Shown here: positions 7,329 to 14,177 of the stretch, one piece after another
How positions within the stretch are numbered: the stretch's first letter is position 1
Layout of the letters: each line of letters begins with the position of its first letter
NCBI GenBank assembly: GCA_051967755.1
Contig: JBQDYD010000002.1
Coordinates: forward strand, 62,001-126,000
Length of the DNA stretch: 64,000 nt
Direction: 5' to 3'
DNA from: UBA1672 sp051967755
Lineage (GTDB): Bacteria; Pseudomonadota; Alphaproteobacteria; Micavibrionales; Micavibrionaceae
The notes under the pieces: model-generated
The model's database searches: none
The model's input: only the letters and a program-made list of their open reading frames with translations
What the model was told of the DNA's origin: nothing
Program-made: the position numbers and the translations under genes

Positions 7329-8176
7329 CAAAAAGGCGGTTTGAGGATTTTCTGAAACAGCAGCTTATACCCAGTAACACTGTTGAAGAGATATTCAATG
7401 TCTATCGCGCGGAAAAAGAAAATGAGCATGGCTCACTAGGGTATCTATGGATACCGTTGCAATTTTTTAAAGATTATACGCCTGAACAAATTACGAGAGA
7501 TAAATGCAAACAATATGTTCAGAAAAGACGTGAGAAAGACAAGGTCGGTGATTGGACGATCATAAGGGAAATCGGAGCGCTCAGGGCGGCAATGCGATTT
7601 CATGATAAGGAAACACCAGCTCGTTTTTATATTCCTCCTGCACCAGCATATAAAGAGCGGTACTTAACAAAACAGGAATTCAAGAAGCTTATGGCGGGTT
7701 CAGTTGAACCCCATATTAAGCTTTTTATTATTATGGGGCTATGCACAGCGGCCAGAAAATCCGCCATTCTTCAGTTGAAATGGGATCAAGTAGATTTTAA
7801 GCGCGGAATTATCAATTTTGGGAATTCCAATAAATATAAGGGCAAGGCGCAAGTGCCTATAAACACGACATTGGGAAGGGCTTTGAAGGAGTATTATGAA
7901 GCCAGAACGTGCGAGTATGTAATCGAATACGGATCAAAGCCGATAAAAGATGTGAAAAGAGGATTTACGGCGGCTGTTAAACGCGCTGGATTGGAAGATG
8001 TTACGCCTCATGTTTTAAGGCACACGGCGGCTGTTTGGATGGCCGAAAATAGAGTTCCGATGAGTGAAATTTCTCAATATTTGGGGCATAAAAGTACGGC
8101 AATAACAGAAAAGGTTTATGCCCGATATTCGCCCGAATATCTCAGAAGTGCAGCGGAATCTTTGGAGGTATTTTAG
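7229..8176 (+). CDS. Tyrosine recombinase (site-specific integrase)
   Basis: This 315-residue integrase catalyses integration and excision of the island. The N-terminal part (about 1-45, RGKYYAYTKIDGDSVRRSL) looks like an arm-type DNA-binding domain, followed by a SAM-like core-binding domain. The catalytic set is complete: R176 (CTAARKSAI), a Lys in the beta-hairpin (about 202-206), HxxR at H261-R264 (HVLRHTAA), H287 (LGHKS) and nucleophile Y297 (KVYARY). The gene overlaps the excisionase-like gene by 100 bp and ends 60 bp before the 3' end of tRNA-Gly, the classic position for an integrase next to its attachment site. It appears intact. Confidence 0.95.
   Translation: MWQLKLYRGKYYAYTKIDGDSVRRSLRTSDEPVAKRRFEDFLKQQLIPSNTVEEIFNVYRAEKENEHGSLGYLWIPLQFFKDYTPEQITRDKCKQYVQKRREKDKVGDWTIIREIGALRAAMRFHDKETPARFYIPPAPAYKERYLTKQEFKKLMAGSVEPHIKLFIIMGLCTAARKSAILQLKWDQVDFKRGIINFGNSNKYKGKAQVPINTTLGRALKEYYEARTCEYVIEYGSKPIKDVKRGFTAAVKRAGLEDVTPHVLRHTAAVWMAENRVPMSEISQYLGHKSTAITEKVYARYSPEYLRSAAESLEVF
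7696..7712. repeat. Copy 1 of near-palindrome GGGTTCAgTTGAACCCC
   Basis: This 17-base near-perfect palindrome lies inside the integrase coding region. An almost identical perfect palindrome lies just after the integrase stop (8179-8196). Confidence 0.45.
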
Positions 8177-8178
8177 CG

Positions 8179-8196
8179 GGGGTTCAATTGAACCCC
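8179..8196. repeat. Copy 2: perfect 18-bp palindrome GGGGTTCAATTGAACCCC
   Basis: The palindrome begins 2 bp after the integrase stop codon and 40 bp from the tRNA-Gly 3' end. There is no T-tract directly after it, so it is not a typical terminator. With the copy at 7696 it may be a binding site for the recombinase, the Xis-like protein or a regulator. Confidence 0.5.
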
Positions 8197-8236
8197 GGGG
8201 CTCTAACTAATTTTTCAGCTAAATCATTGAAAATAA

Positions 8237-8311
8237 TGGAGCGAGTGAAGGGATTCGAACCCTCGGCCCCAACCTTGGCAAGGTTGTGCTCTACCCCTGA
8301 GCTACACTCGC
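8237..8311 (-). tRNA. tRNA-Gly (GCC), probable attachment site
   Basis: Read on the minus strand, the acceptor stem is GCGAGTG/CACTCGC with an encoded CCA end. The D-arm is GCTCAGGGGTAGAGC, the anticodon arm CAACC-TTGCCAA-GGTTG (anticodon GCC), and the T-arm carries GGGTTCGAATCCC. All arms pair correctly. The 3' end faces the integrase gene at 60 bp distance, so its 3' half is the likely att core. The second att copy would lie left of the window. Confidence 0.97.
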
Positions 8312-8383
8312 TTATCTGTGTTTTTCAGATGTAGGAGAATATATAAGCTTGTTAAGGAAATGCAAGCATAAAAATTCATTTTT

Positions 8384-8671
8384 TTAAATTTGATTGCCAA
8401 CCTGTACAAGCGGCACCTTATAGCCGATCGGCTCATGGTCGGGAAATAGCGAATAAATCATGATATTCGGGGTGTTTTCGATAGGGTTGGCCATGTTCTC
8501 AGGCACTTCGTAATGCATCATTTCTTCTTCGCTGCCGTCATAGACAACCATGAAAAGGCGTTGTTCCCTGTAATATTCAACACGGCGCACGATATCAGGC
8601 AATGGTGTGTCGCTTACCAGCATCACATTGCCATCATATAGTAAACCGAGCTCTATGTTCATCCAGTTCAT
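8384..8671 (-). CDS. Hypothetical protein (95 aa)
   Basis: This 95-residue soluble protein starts MNWMNIELGLLYDGN and reads like a small mixed alpha/beta domain with a RLFMVVYDGSEEEMMHYEVP central strand-turn. It begins 6 bp after the stop of the 88-residue gene at 8678, so the two form an operon. It lies just beyond tRNA-Gly on the core-chromosome side. I recognise no family. The balanced composition and tight spacing support it being real. Confidence 0.6.
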   Translation of the reverse strand: MNWMNIELGLLYDGNVMLVSDTPLPDIVRRVEYYREQRLFMVVYDGSEEEMMHYEVPENMANPIENTPNIMIYSLFPDHEPIGYKVPLVQVGNQI

Positions 8672-8677
8672 CCTACT

Positions 8678-8944
8678 CTAGCCCATTCCCGGCCCATCTT
8701 CGGTGGGTGTGAAATCAGTAAGGGCGTGATTCATTGCAATATCTGCAACGGCATCTTCGCTTGGGTCGGGCATCGCATCAGCAAAAGACCCATCCACTAT
8801 ATTTTGTCCCATTTCACCGAAAAGGGACATCGTTTGAACGCCACCAGCAAGTGCATCAGACACTTCTTGATTGTCCAAAACGGTTAATTCTTTTTCTTCT
8901 AAAGCTAAGAGTAGCTCACTCGGTTGCATGTTTAGACCCCACAT
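8678..8944 (-). CDS. Hypothetical acidic protein (88 aa)
   Basis: This acidic protein of 83-88 residues starts either at 8944 or at ATG 8929 (MQPSELLLALEEK). The second start has a GGGG stretch 7 bp upstream and may be the true one. It has an N-terminal helix rich in Leu/Glu and a C-terminus ending EDGPGMG. There is no signal peptide or membrane segment. It is the first gene of a two-gene operon with 8384-8671. No family is recognised. Upstream (8945-9100) is AT-rich DNA with no gene, presumably a divergent promoter region shared with the prolyl-tRNA editing gene. Confidence 0.5.
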   Translation of the reverse strand: MWGLNMQPSELLLALEEKELTVLDNQEVSDALAGGVQTMSLFGEMGQNIVDGSFADAMPDPSEDAVADIAMNHALTDFTPTEDGPGMG

Positions 8945-9100
8945 CTACAAACTCATGAGAATTATGTCATTAAAATATTAATATATTCTTATATTTACAT
9001 TATTTTTCATAAATATGCAAATATTCGTGTTTTCTAATTTGCTGGTGAAACTTTGCTTTCCTACTGGATTACAATAAGAAAATCCGTATAATGCCGAGCT

Positions 9101-9622
9101 ATGTCAGATGATCTACCTACATCAAAGGAAGCGCTTATTGAGGTCTTGAATGCGTTGTCTATTGCGCATCAGCTCTATGAGCATGAGCCGATTTTCACCG
9201 TCGAAGAGGGTGAACACCTGAAAAAAGACATTCCGGGTGTGCATTGCCGTAACTTGTTTTTGCGCGATAAGAAAAAGAACATGTTTCTGGTGGTGGCCGC
9301 CAATGAAACCGCGATTGATTTAAAAAAGCTGCAGACGGTGCTTGATTGTGGGCGTTTGTCTTTTGGCTCTGCCGATCGTTTGTGGGAGAATTTGGGCATT
9401 CGTCAAGGCTCGGTTAATCCGTTTTGTATTATCAATGATAAGGAGCAGAATGTTCGGATCATCCTTGATGCGTATATGATGAAGCATGACATTATGAATT
9501 ATCACCCGATGGATAATGCATGGACGATCGGTGTGTCGCCTGATGACCTGATGAAATTTATTAAACATACCGAGCATGAGCCCGAGATCGTTGATTTATC
9601 TGAGGCCGCGCCTGATCAGTAA
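9101..9622 (+). CDS. prdX: Prolyl-tRNA editing protein (YbaK/ProX family)
   Basis: The 173-residue free-standing deacylase hydrolyses mischarged (e.g. alanyl) tRNA-Pro, complementing prolyl-tRNA synthetase that lacks an editing domain. The YbaK/EbsC fold spans nearly the whole length. Recognisable parts are the N-terminal EHEPIFTVEEG strand, the conserved NLFLRDKKKNMFLVVA segment (about residues 51-66) with its Lys/Arg cluster, and the C-terminal GSVNPFCIIND loop. Length and order match the ProX/PrdX subfamily common in Alphaproteobacteria. The next gene follows by 59 bp and may share its transcript. Confidence 0.88.
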   Translation: MSDDLPTSKEALIEVLNALSIAHQLYEHEPIFTVEEGEHLKKDIPGVHCRNLFLRDKKKNMFLVVAANETAIDLKKLQTVLDCGRLSFGSADRLWENLGIRQGSVNPFCIINDKEQNVRIILDAYMMKHDIMNYHPMDNAWTIGVSPDDLMKFIKHTEHEPEIVDLSEAAPDQ

Positions 9623-9681
9623 ATCTTTGCTTTTTGCAAAGGCCTGATATAGTCTGCGCACGATATAGCAAGGAGATAAAA

Positions 9682-10617
9682 ATGTTGCTTGATACATCCA
9701 ATAGCCCCGCCGCATCGCAGCCCGCGCTTGACCTATCACAGCTTATATTTGAGGTCGGCACGCAAGATTTTGAACAACGCGTTATGGCGGCCTCTATGCA
9801 GGTGCCTGTGATCGTTGATTTTTGGGCGCCTTGGTGCGGCCCGTGTAAGCAGCTTATGCCAGTTTTAGAAAAGGTTGTTATGGCACTGGGTGGGAAGGTG
9901 CTTCTGGCTAAGGTTAATCTGGACGATAACCCTGAATTGGCACAGGCACTGAGGGTGCAATCTGTTCCCACGGTATTTGGCTTTTTTCAGGGGCAGCCTG
10001 TCGATGCCTTTATGGGTGTGCAGCCTGAGCCGAAAATTCGCGAATTTGCACAAAAGTTAGTATCTATGGCCAATGGCGCGCAGCCCGATGCGATTAATAT
10101 TCCTGAGGCATTGAAGGGAGCGGCATTAGCGCTTTCGGAAGGGGATGCACAGACGGCGCATGGTATTTATTCGCAAATCCTTCAGCAAGATTCTTTAAAT
10201 GTAGAGGCGTTTGTCGGCCTTGTGCGCTGTTTCCTTTCAATCGGTCAGATTGAGCAGGCCGAAGCGCTTGTCCAAAATGCACCTGAGGAAATTTCCAAAA
10301 CATCGGCCTTTGAGCAAGCAAAAACCGCGCTGGATCTGGCAAAGGAAACGCCCTCGACTCCTGTTGATGAATTACAGGCAAAAGTGGATGCAGATGAAAA
10401 TGATCATCAGGCACGTATTGATTTAGCGCACGCTCTGTTTGCCGCAGGTCAAAAGGAAGAGGCCGTGAATGCGCTTTTGGATTCTATCGCAATTGATCGT
10501 GAGTGGAACGAAGAGGCCGCGCGTAAAGAGCTTCTGACATTATTTCAGGCAATGGGAAATTCTGATCCTGTAACATTGTCGGCGCGTCGCAGGCTATCGT
10601 CAATTTTGTTTTCTTAA
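9682..10617 (+). CDS. Thioredoxin-TPR protein (CnoX/YbbN-like)
   Basis: This 311-residue protein joins an N-terminal thioredoxin domain (about 20-130, active site WCGPC at 51-55) to C-terminal tetratricopeptide-like helices (about 150-310). This is the architecture of CnoX/YbbN, a holdase that protects proteins from oxidation and hands them to GroEL or DnaK. The intact CGPC distinguishes it from E. coli YbbN, which has SQHC, and resembles alphaproteobacterial forms. The start at ATG 9682 was chosen for its AAGGAG site; an upstream in-frame start at 9634 lacks one. The Trm112-like gene follows 23 bp later. Confidence 0.85.
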   Translation: MLLDTSNSPAASQPALDLSQLIFEVGTQDFEQRVMAASMQVPVIVDFWAPWCGPCKQLMPVLEKVVMALGGKVLLAKVNLDDNPELAQALRVQSVPTVFGFFQGQPVDAFMGVQPEPKIREFAQKLVSMANGAQPDAINIPEALKGAALALSEGDAQTAHGIYSQILQQDSLNVEAFVGLVRCFLSIGQIEQAEALVQNAPEEISKTSAFEQAKTALDLAKETPSTPVDELQAKVDADENDHQARIDLAHALFAAGQKEEAVNALLDSIAIDREWNEEAARKELLTLFQAMGNSDPVTLSARRRLSSILFS

Positions 10618-10640
10618 AGAATAAAAGGTAAAATAAAGCC

Positions 10641-10820
10641 ATGAGTGCAGAACTTGACCCGAAATTATTGGAAATACTTGTATGCCCTGTCAGTAAGGGC
10701 CCGTTGACTTATGACCGCGAAAAGCAGGAACTGATTTCGGAGCAAGCAAAGCGCGCCTATCCGATCCGTGATGGTATCCCTGTGATGTTGGTCGAAGAGG
10801 CGCGGGATATAGAGGGGTAA
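10641..10820 (+). CDS. Trm112 family small protein (YcaR-like)
   Basis: This 59-residue protein has the Trm112/YcaR pattern: LLEILVCPVSKGPLTYD at the N-terminus, ISEQAKRAYPIRDGIPVML in the middle, and an acidic tail. Eukaryotic Trm112 activates methyltransferases; the bacterial homologue's partner is less certain. Of the usual zinc-binding Cys residues only one (ILVCPVS) remains, as is common in bacterial members. It lies 23 bp after the thioredoxin-TPR gene and 5 bp before the next small gene, so probably all are co-transcribed. Confidence 0.85.
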   Translation: MSAELDPKLLEILVCPVSKGPLTYDREKQELISEQAKRAYPIRDGIPVMLVEEARDIEG

Positions 10821-10825
10821 TCCTG

Positions 10826-11074
10826 ATGAATATCGATGGTATTAGCCGCGTATGGCATAACATAATAAAACGAAAGCCTGCTGTTCCTAAGCCTTCTGAG
10901 GTGGATAGTGAGGGCGTAATGTCGGGATCTGATAATGAATCGCGTGAACAGAGCGATTACACGGAAGAGAAAAAGGCCCAAGCCTCAACGCATCATTATG
11001 TTTATGGTCGCAACGGACAGAAAAAACAGATTGATGACGATGACGGGCATCATAAACTTGACGAAATCGGATAA
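10826..11074 (+). CDS. Hypothetical hydrophilic protein (82 aa)
   Basis: This 82-residue, strongly hydrophilic protein is rich in D, E, K, S and H, with a KKQIDDDDGHHKLDE C-terminal stretch, and is probably disordered. It begins 5 bp after the Trm112-like stop, with GAGGGG about 10 bp before its ATG. Such spacing supports a real gene, but no family is recognised. It ends 19 bp before the Leu-rich leader peptide of leuA, so the leuA promoter must lie within its 3' end or further upstream. Confidence 0.45.
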   Translation: MNIDGISRVWHNIIKRKPAVPKPSEVDSEGVMSGSDNESREQSDYTEEKKAQASTHHYVYGRNGQKKQIDDDDGHHKLDEIG

Positions 11075-11093
11075 AGTCAGTTAGATAGAGATT

Positions 11094-11150
11094 ATGAATA
11101 CGAAGCCAAACACAATTCTGCTTCTGAACCTTCTGCTTATGCGCCCCTGA
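11094..11150 (+). CDS. leuL: Leu-rich leader peptide of leuA
   Basis: This 18-residue ORF reads MNTKPNTILLLNLLLMRP and contains two runs of three Leu codons (CTG CTT CTG and CTT CTG CTT). It sits 120 bp upstream of leuA on the same strand, the expected place for an attenuation leader sensing charged tRNA-Leu. A stable hairpin (11144-11189) begins exactly at its stop codon, so ribosome position would affect folding. The nearest GA-rich site (GATAGAG) is modest. A possible TTGACG (11058) and TTAGAT (11081) promoter pair with 17-bp spacing would start transcription very near the ATG. The leader role is inferred from codon content and location. Confidence 0.72.
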   Translation: MNTKPNTILLLNLLLMRP

Positions 11151-11246
11151 GCGGCCATGAGGCATTATCACATGCCTGCGCTACAGGGGATTACACATCC
11201 AAACATTGAAAAGACAAACAAAGCGCGCTAGAAAAGCTGTGCGCGC
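11144..11246 (+). promoter_or_regulatory. Putative leucine attenuator region of leuA
   Basis: CCCCTGAGCG (11144-11153) pairs with CGCTACAGGGG (11179-11189) with one bulged A, and contains a nested AGGCAT/ATGCCT hairpin (11160-11177). A second hairpin, GCGCGC/GCGCGC (11223-11246), follows just before the leuA ribosome binding site. It is not followed by a T-tract, so it may not be a canonical terminator. The mechanism (transcriptional or translational) is therefore open. Confidence 0.5.
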
Positions 11247-11270
11247 AAGATATATATAAGGAATTTGGCC

Positions 11271-12851
11271 ATGAGTAGAGCCTATGACATTGTAAAAAAC
11301 GACCCTAACCGCGTTATCATTTTTGATACGACTCTTCGTGATGGAGAGCAATCGCCCGGCTGTGCGATGAATCTGGAGCAAAAGCTTAAGATGGCGGCGG
11401 TTTTGGATGCGCTGGGCGTGGATGTAATTGAGGCAGGGTTTCCTGTGGCCTCCGAAGGGGATTTTGAGGCGGTTAATAAAATCGCGCAAGTTGTGAAAAA
11501 CGCAACTGTTTGTGGTTTGGCGCGCGCAAAGAAGGGCGATATCGAAGCCGCGGGTAATGCGATTGCACCGGCGGAGAGTAAGCGTATTCACACTTTTATT
11601 TCTACCTCACCATTGCATATGAAGCACAAATTAAAAATGGGGCCGAATTCTGTTGTTGAAGCCGTACATGAAAGTGTAACCTTCGCCCGTAACTTCACCG
11701 ATGATGTGGAGTGGAGTGCCGAAGACGCCAGCCGCACGGAAGATGACTTTTTATGCCAGTGTGTGGAAACGGCGATTGATGCGGGGGCGCGTGTGATTAA
11801 TATCCCTGATACGGTTGGTTATGCGATGCCGCATGAATATGCCGCGCAAATCGCCATGTTGTTTGAGCGTGTGCCCAATATTGATAAGGCGATTATTTCA
11901 ACGCACTGCCATAATGATTTAGGCGTGGCCGTGGCGAACTCATTGGCGGGTGTTAATGCAGGCGCGCGTCAGATCGAATGTACGATTAACGGTATAGGAG
12001 AGCGCGCAGGGAATGCCGCATTGGAAGAAGTGGTGATGGCGCTACGTACGCGTCATGATTTAATGCCGTATACCAACAATATTGAGACGACAAAAATCAC
12101 CAAGGCATCGCGCACATTATCCTCAATCACAGGGTTTTCAGTGCAGCCGAATAAGGCGATTGTCGGGGCGAATGCGTTTGCACATGCCAGTGGTATTCAC
12201 CAAGACGGTATGCTGAAAAACGCCGATACATATGAAATTATGACACCGGAAAGTGTTGGCTTGAAGGAAAGCAAGCTTGTGATGAGTAAGCATTCAGGCC
12301 GTCATGCATTCCGTGAAAAATTAAAAGAGCTTGGTTTTGAGCTTGGTGATAATGCCCTTAATGATGCCTTTGCCCGATTTAAAAATTTGGCCGATCGTAA
12401 GCGTGAAGTGTTTGAAGATGACTTAATCGCTTTGGTTGAAGATGAAATCATAACTGAAAATGATGCAATTCAATTTGTATCTCTACAGGTTCAGGCAGGC
12501 ACATCAGGCCCGCAAAAGGCGGAAATTGTTTTGGATGTAAACGGAGAAAAACAATCTGCGCATGTTACAGGAAACGGCCCTGTTGATGCGATTTTCAAAG
12601 CCATTCGCGCGATTTCCCCACACGAAGAAGCCAAGCTGCAACTTTATCAGGTGCATGCGGTAACAGGCGGAACGGACGCGCAGGCAGAGGTGAGTGTACG
12701 CCTTGAGGAAAATGGTAAGGTTATCAGCGGATCAGGCGCGGACGCCGATACATTGGTGGCCAGTGCGCGCGCCTATGTACATGCGCTCAATAAACTCATC
12801 GCCAAGCGTGAGAGCATCAACCCGCAAACAGGCGAAGATACGGCGGCTTAA
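11271..12851 (+). CDS. leuA: 2-isopropylmalate synthase
   Basis: It catalyses the first committed step of leucine biosynthesis, condensing acetyl-CoA with 2-oxoisovalerate. The 526-residue protein has the HMGL-like TIM barrel at the N-terminus (FDTTLRDGEQSPG at about 19-31; STHCHNDLGVAVANS carries the metal-binding HxH), a GIGERAGNAALEE motif, and a C-terminal LeuA regulatory domain (about 390-510) that usually binds leucine for feedback inhibition. ATG 11271 was chosen over TTG 11265 because AAGGA lies 8 bp upstream of it. A Leu-rich leader peptide precedes it. It converges with the UDG gene, 8 bp apart. Confidence 0.97.
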   Translation: MSRAYDIVKNDPNRVIIFDTTLRDGEQSPGCAMNLEQKLKMAAVLDALGVDVIEAGFPVASEGDFEAVNKIAQVVKNATVCGLARAKKGDIEAAGNAIAPAESKRIHTFISTSPLHMKHKLKMGPNSVVEAVHESVTFARNFTDDVEWSAEDASRTEDDFLCQCVETAIDAGARVINIPDTVGYAMPHEYAAQIAMLFERVPNIDKAIISTHCHNDLGVAVANSLAGVNAGARQIECTINGIGERAGNAALEEVVMALRTRHDLMPYTNNIETTKITKASRTLSSITGFSVQPNKAIVGANAFAHASGIHQDGMLKNADTYEIMTPESVGLKESKLVMSKHSGRHAFREKLKELGFELGDNALNDAFARFKNLADRKREVFEDDLIALVEDEIITENDAIQFVSLQVQAGTSGPQKAEIVLDVNGEKQSAHVTGNGPVDAIFKAIRAISPHEEAKLQLYQVHAVTGGTDAQAEVSVRLEENGKVISGSGADADTLVASARAYVHALNKLIAKRESINPQTGEDTAA

Positions 12852-12859
12852 TTTAGGTG

Positions 12860-13492
12860 TTAGAGGGTGTATGCTATGTTTTCAAAAACATCCTCAAACA
12901 TCTCTGTGGTGAGGCGGCCTGTGTTGGTGTTATAGCGAGAGCAATGATAGCTGTCGATCAGCGTCAGGCCATTTCCCAAATCATGGGCGGTATTATGCGC
13001 AAATTTAAAGGCGGATTGTTTATTGTCTGTGGCTTTTAAAACGGCGTTATGCGCGACAAGCCCTAAGGAAAGAATAACCTTTAGCTGTGGCATGGTGGCC
13101 AGTTCTTGTTTCAAAAATTGAAGGCAGGTTTTGATCTCATCGCCTGTCACCTTATTTTGCGGCGGTACACATTTGACCGCGTTGGTGATGCGCGCATTCA
13201 CCAGTTCCAGCCCGTCATCTTTGCGGGCCCCATATTCGCCGTTGGCGAAACCGAATTTCAGTAAAGTGCCGTAAAGTAAATCGCCTGCGTAATCGCCTGT
13301 AAAAGGGCGGCCTGTAAAATTCGCGCCCTTTAATCCCGGTGCAAGGCCGACCACTAATAACTCTGCGCTTTGTGGGCCAAAGGAGGGCACAGGCGCATTA
13401 TATTGATCCGGAAATTTAATCCGGTTTTCATCAATGAAGGATTTTAGGCGCGGGCATAGTCCGCAATCTTTATCGGGGAGTAATTCATACAT
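12860..13492 (-). CDS. Uracil-DNA glycosylase family 5 (UDGb)
   Basis: It removes uracil and other deaminated bases from DNA to start base-excision repair. The 210-residue protein has the Fe-S cluster-type N-terminus (CGLC at 10-13), motif 1 GLAPGLKGANFTGRPFTGD (about 49-67) and a late HCSRYNTNTGRLT motif (about 186-198). This combination is typical of family 5 (UDGb), which lacks the catalytic Asp/Asn of other UDGs in motif 1. The further Cys near VKCVPP fits the cluster ligands. It is transcribed convergently with leuA and divergently from rpoZ. Confidence 0.9.
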   Translation of the reverse strand: MYELLPDKDCGLCPRLKSFIDENRIKFPDQYNAPVPSFGPQSAELLVVGLAPGLKGANFTGRPFTGDYAGDLLYGTLLKFGFANGEYGARKDDGLELVNARITNAVKCVPPQNKVTGDEIKTCLQFLKQELATMPQLKVILSLGLVAHNAVLKATDNKQSAFKFAHNTAHDLGNGLTLIDSYHCSRYNTNTGRLTTEMFEDVFENIAYTL

Positions 13493-13557
13493 TCCGTTAT
13501 CATCATTATGCGGCGTTCTACGTCAAGATGTGTTTTCTATAAAAATCTTCAAAGAGG

Positions 13558-13586
13558 TTGCATTTCACACAATCGCCCTCTATAAA
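13558..13586 (+). promoter_or_regulatory. Sigma-70-type promoter for rpoZ
   Basis: TTGCAT (13558-13563) and TATAAA (13581-13586) are separated by exactly 17 bp. The predicted start would lie about 30 bp upstream of the rpoZ ATG at 13626. The interval 13493-13625 is the divergent promoter region with the UDG gene. Confidence 0.5.
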
Positions 13587-13625
13587 CATCGTCTGTACGC
13601 ATTTTTGGAAAATAAAGGTTTTAAA

Positions 13626-14033
13626 ATGGCACGTGTTACCGTTGAAGATTGTATTGATAAAGTTGAAAACCGCTTTGAACTTGTGATGGTTGCTTCACAG
13701 CGCGCAAGAAAAATCGGAACAGGCGCGGCTTTGACAGTTGAAAAAGATAATGACAAGAAAACAGTGATTTCCCTTCGTGAAATCGCGGTTGAGACAATTA
13801 GCGTGGATGATCTGAAAGAAGAGATGATCCAAAGTTATCAAAGATTTTTACCTCAAGATCAGGAAGAAGAAGTGATTGATCTGATGGATGGCGAAAAAGA
13901 ATGGGGCGACGCAGCAGATAACGCATCAACAGGCGGTATGTATGCTGATGAAGAAGTTGGCGCTAGCTCTGCTCCTAAGGAAGAGGCTGAAAGCAACGAA
14001 GAGCCATCACTTGGCGATATTGCAGGCATCTAA
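13626..14033 (+). CDS. rpoZ: RNA polymerase omega subunit
   Basis: This small RNA polymerase subunit aids assembly of beta-prime and contributes to the ppGpp binding site. The N-terminal 65 residues are classic omega (ARVTVEDCIDKVENRFELV, then ASQRARKI). The acidic C-terminal tail (about 75-135) is an extension typical of alphaproteobacterial omegas. ATG 13626 was chosen because the ARVTVEDC start is conserved; AAAGG lies upstream. It precedes the RSH gene, the standard rpoZ-spoT pairing, 144 bp apart. Confidence 0.96.
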   Translation: MARVTVEDCIDKVENRFELVMVASQRARKIGTGAALTVEKDNDKKTVISLREIAVETISVDDLKEEMIQSYQRFLPQDQEEEVIDLMDGEKEWGDAADNASTGGMYADEEVGASSAPKEEAESNEEPSLGDIAGI

Positions 14034-14177
14034 TCCTATCTATATTATGAATTTTGTGAAAGCCGGTGCAAACTGGCTTTTTTCATGTCTGAACGCATTA
14101 AAAAAATTTTGAAACCCCTTAAAATCGTGATAGCTTAAAAAGAAAATGATGCATTGCAACGGGTGAAATTGCCATCT

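Noticed and set aside
11265..11270. TTG start for leuA
   Set aside because: The ATG at 11271 has an AAGGA site at proper spacing; the TTG lies too close to it.
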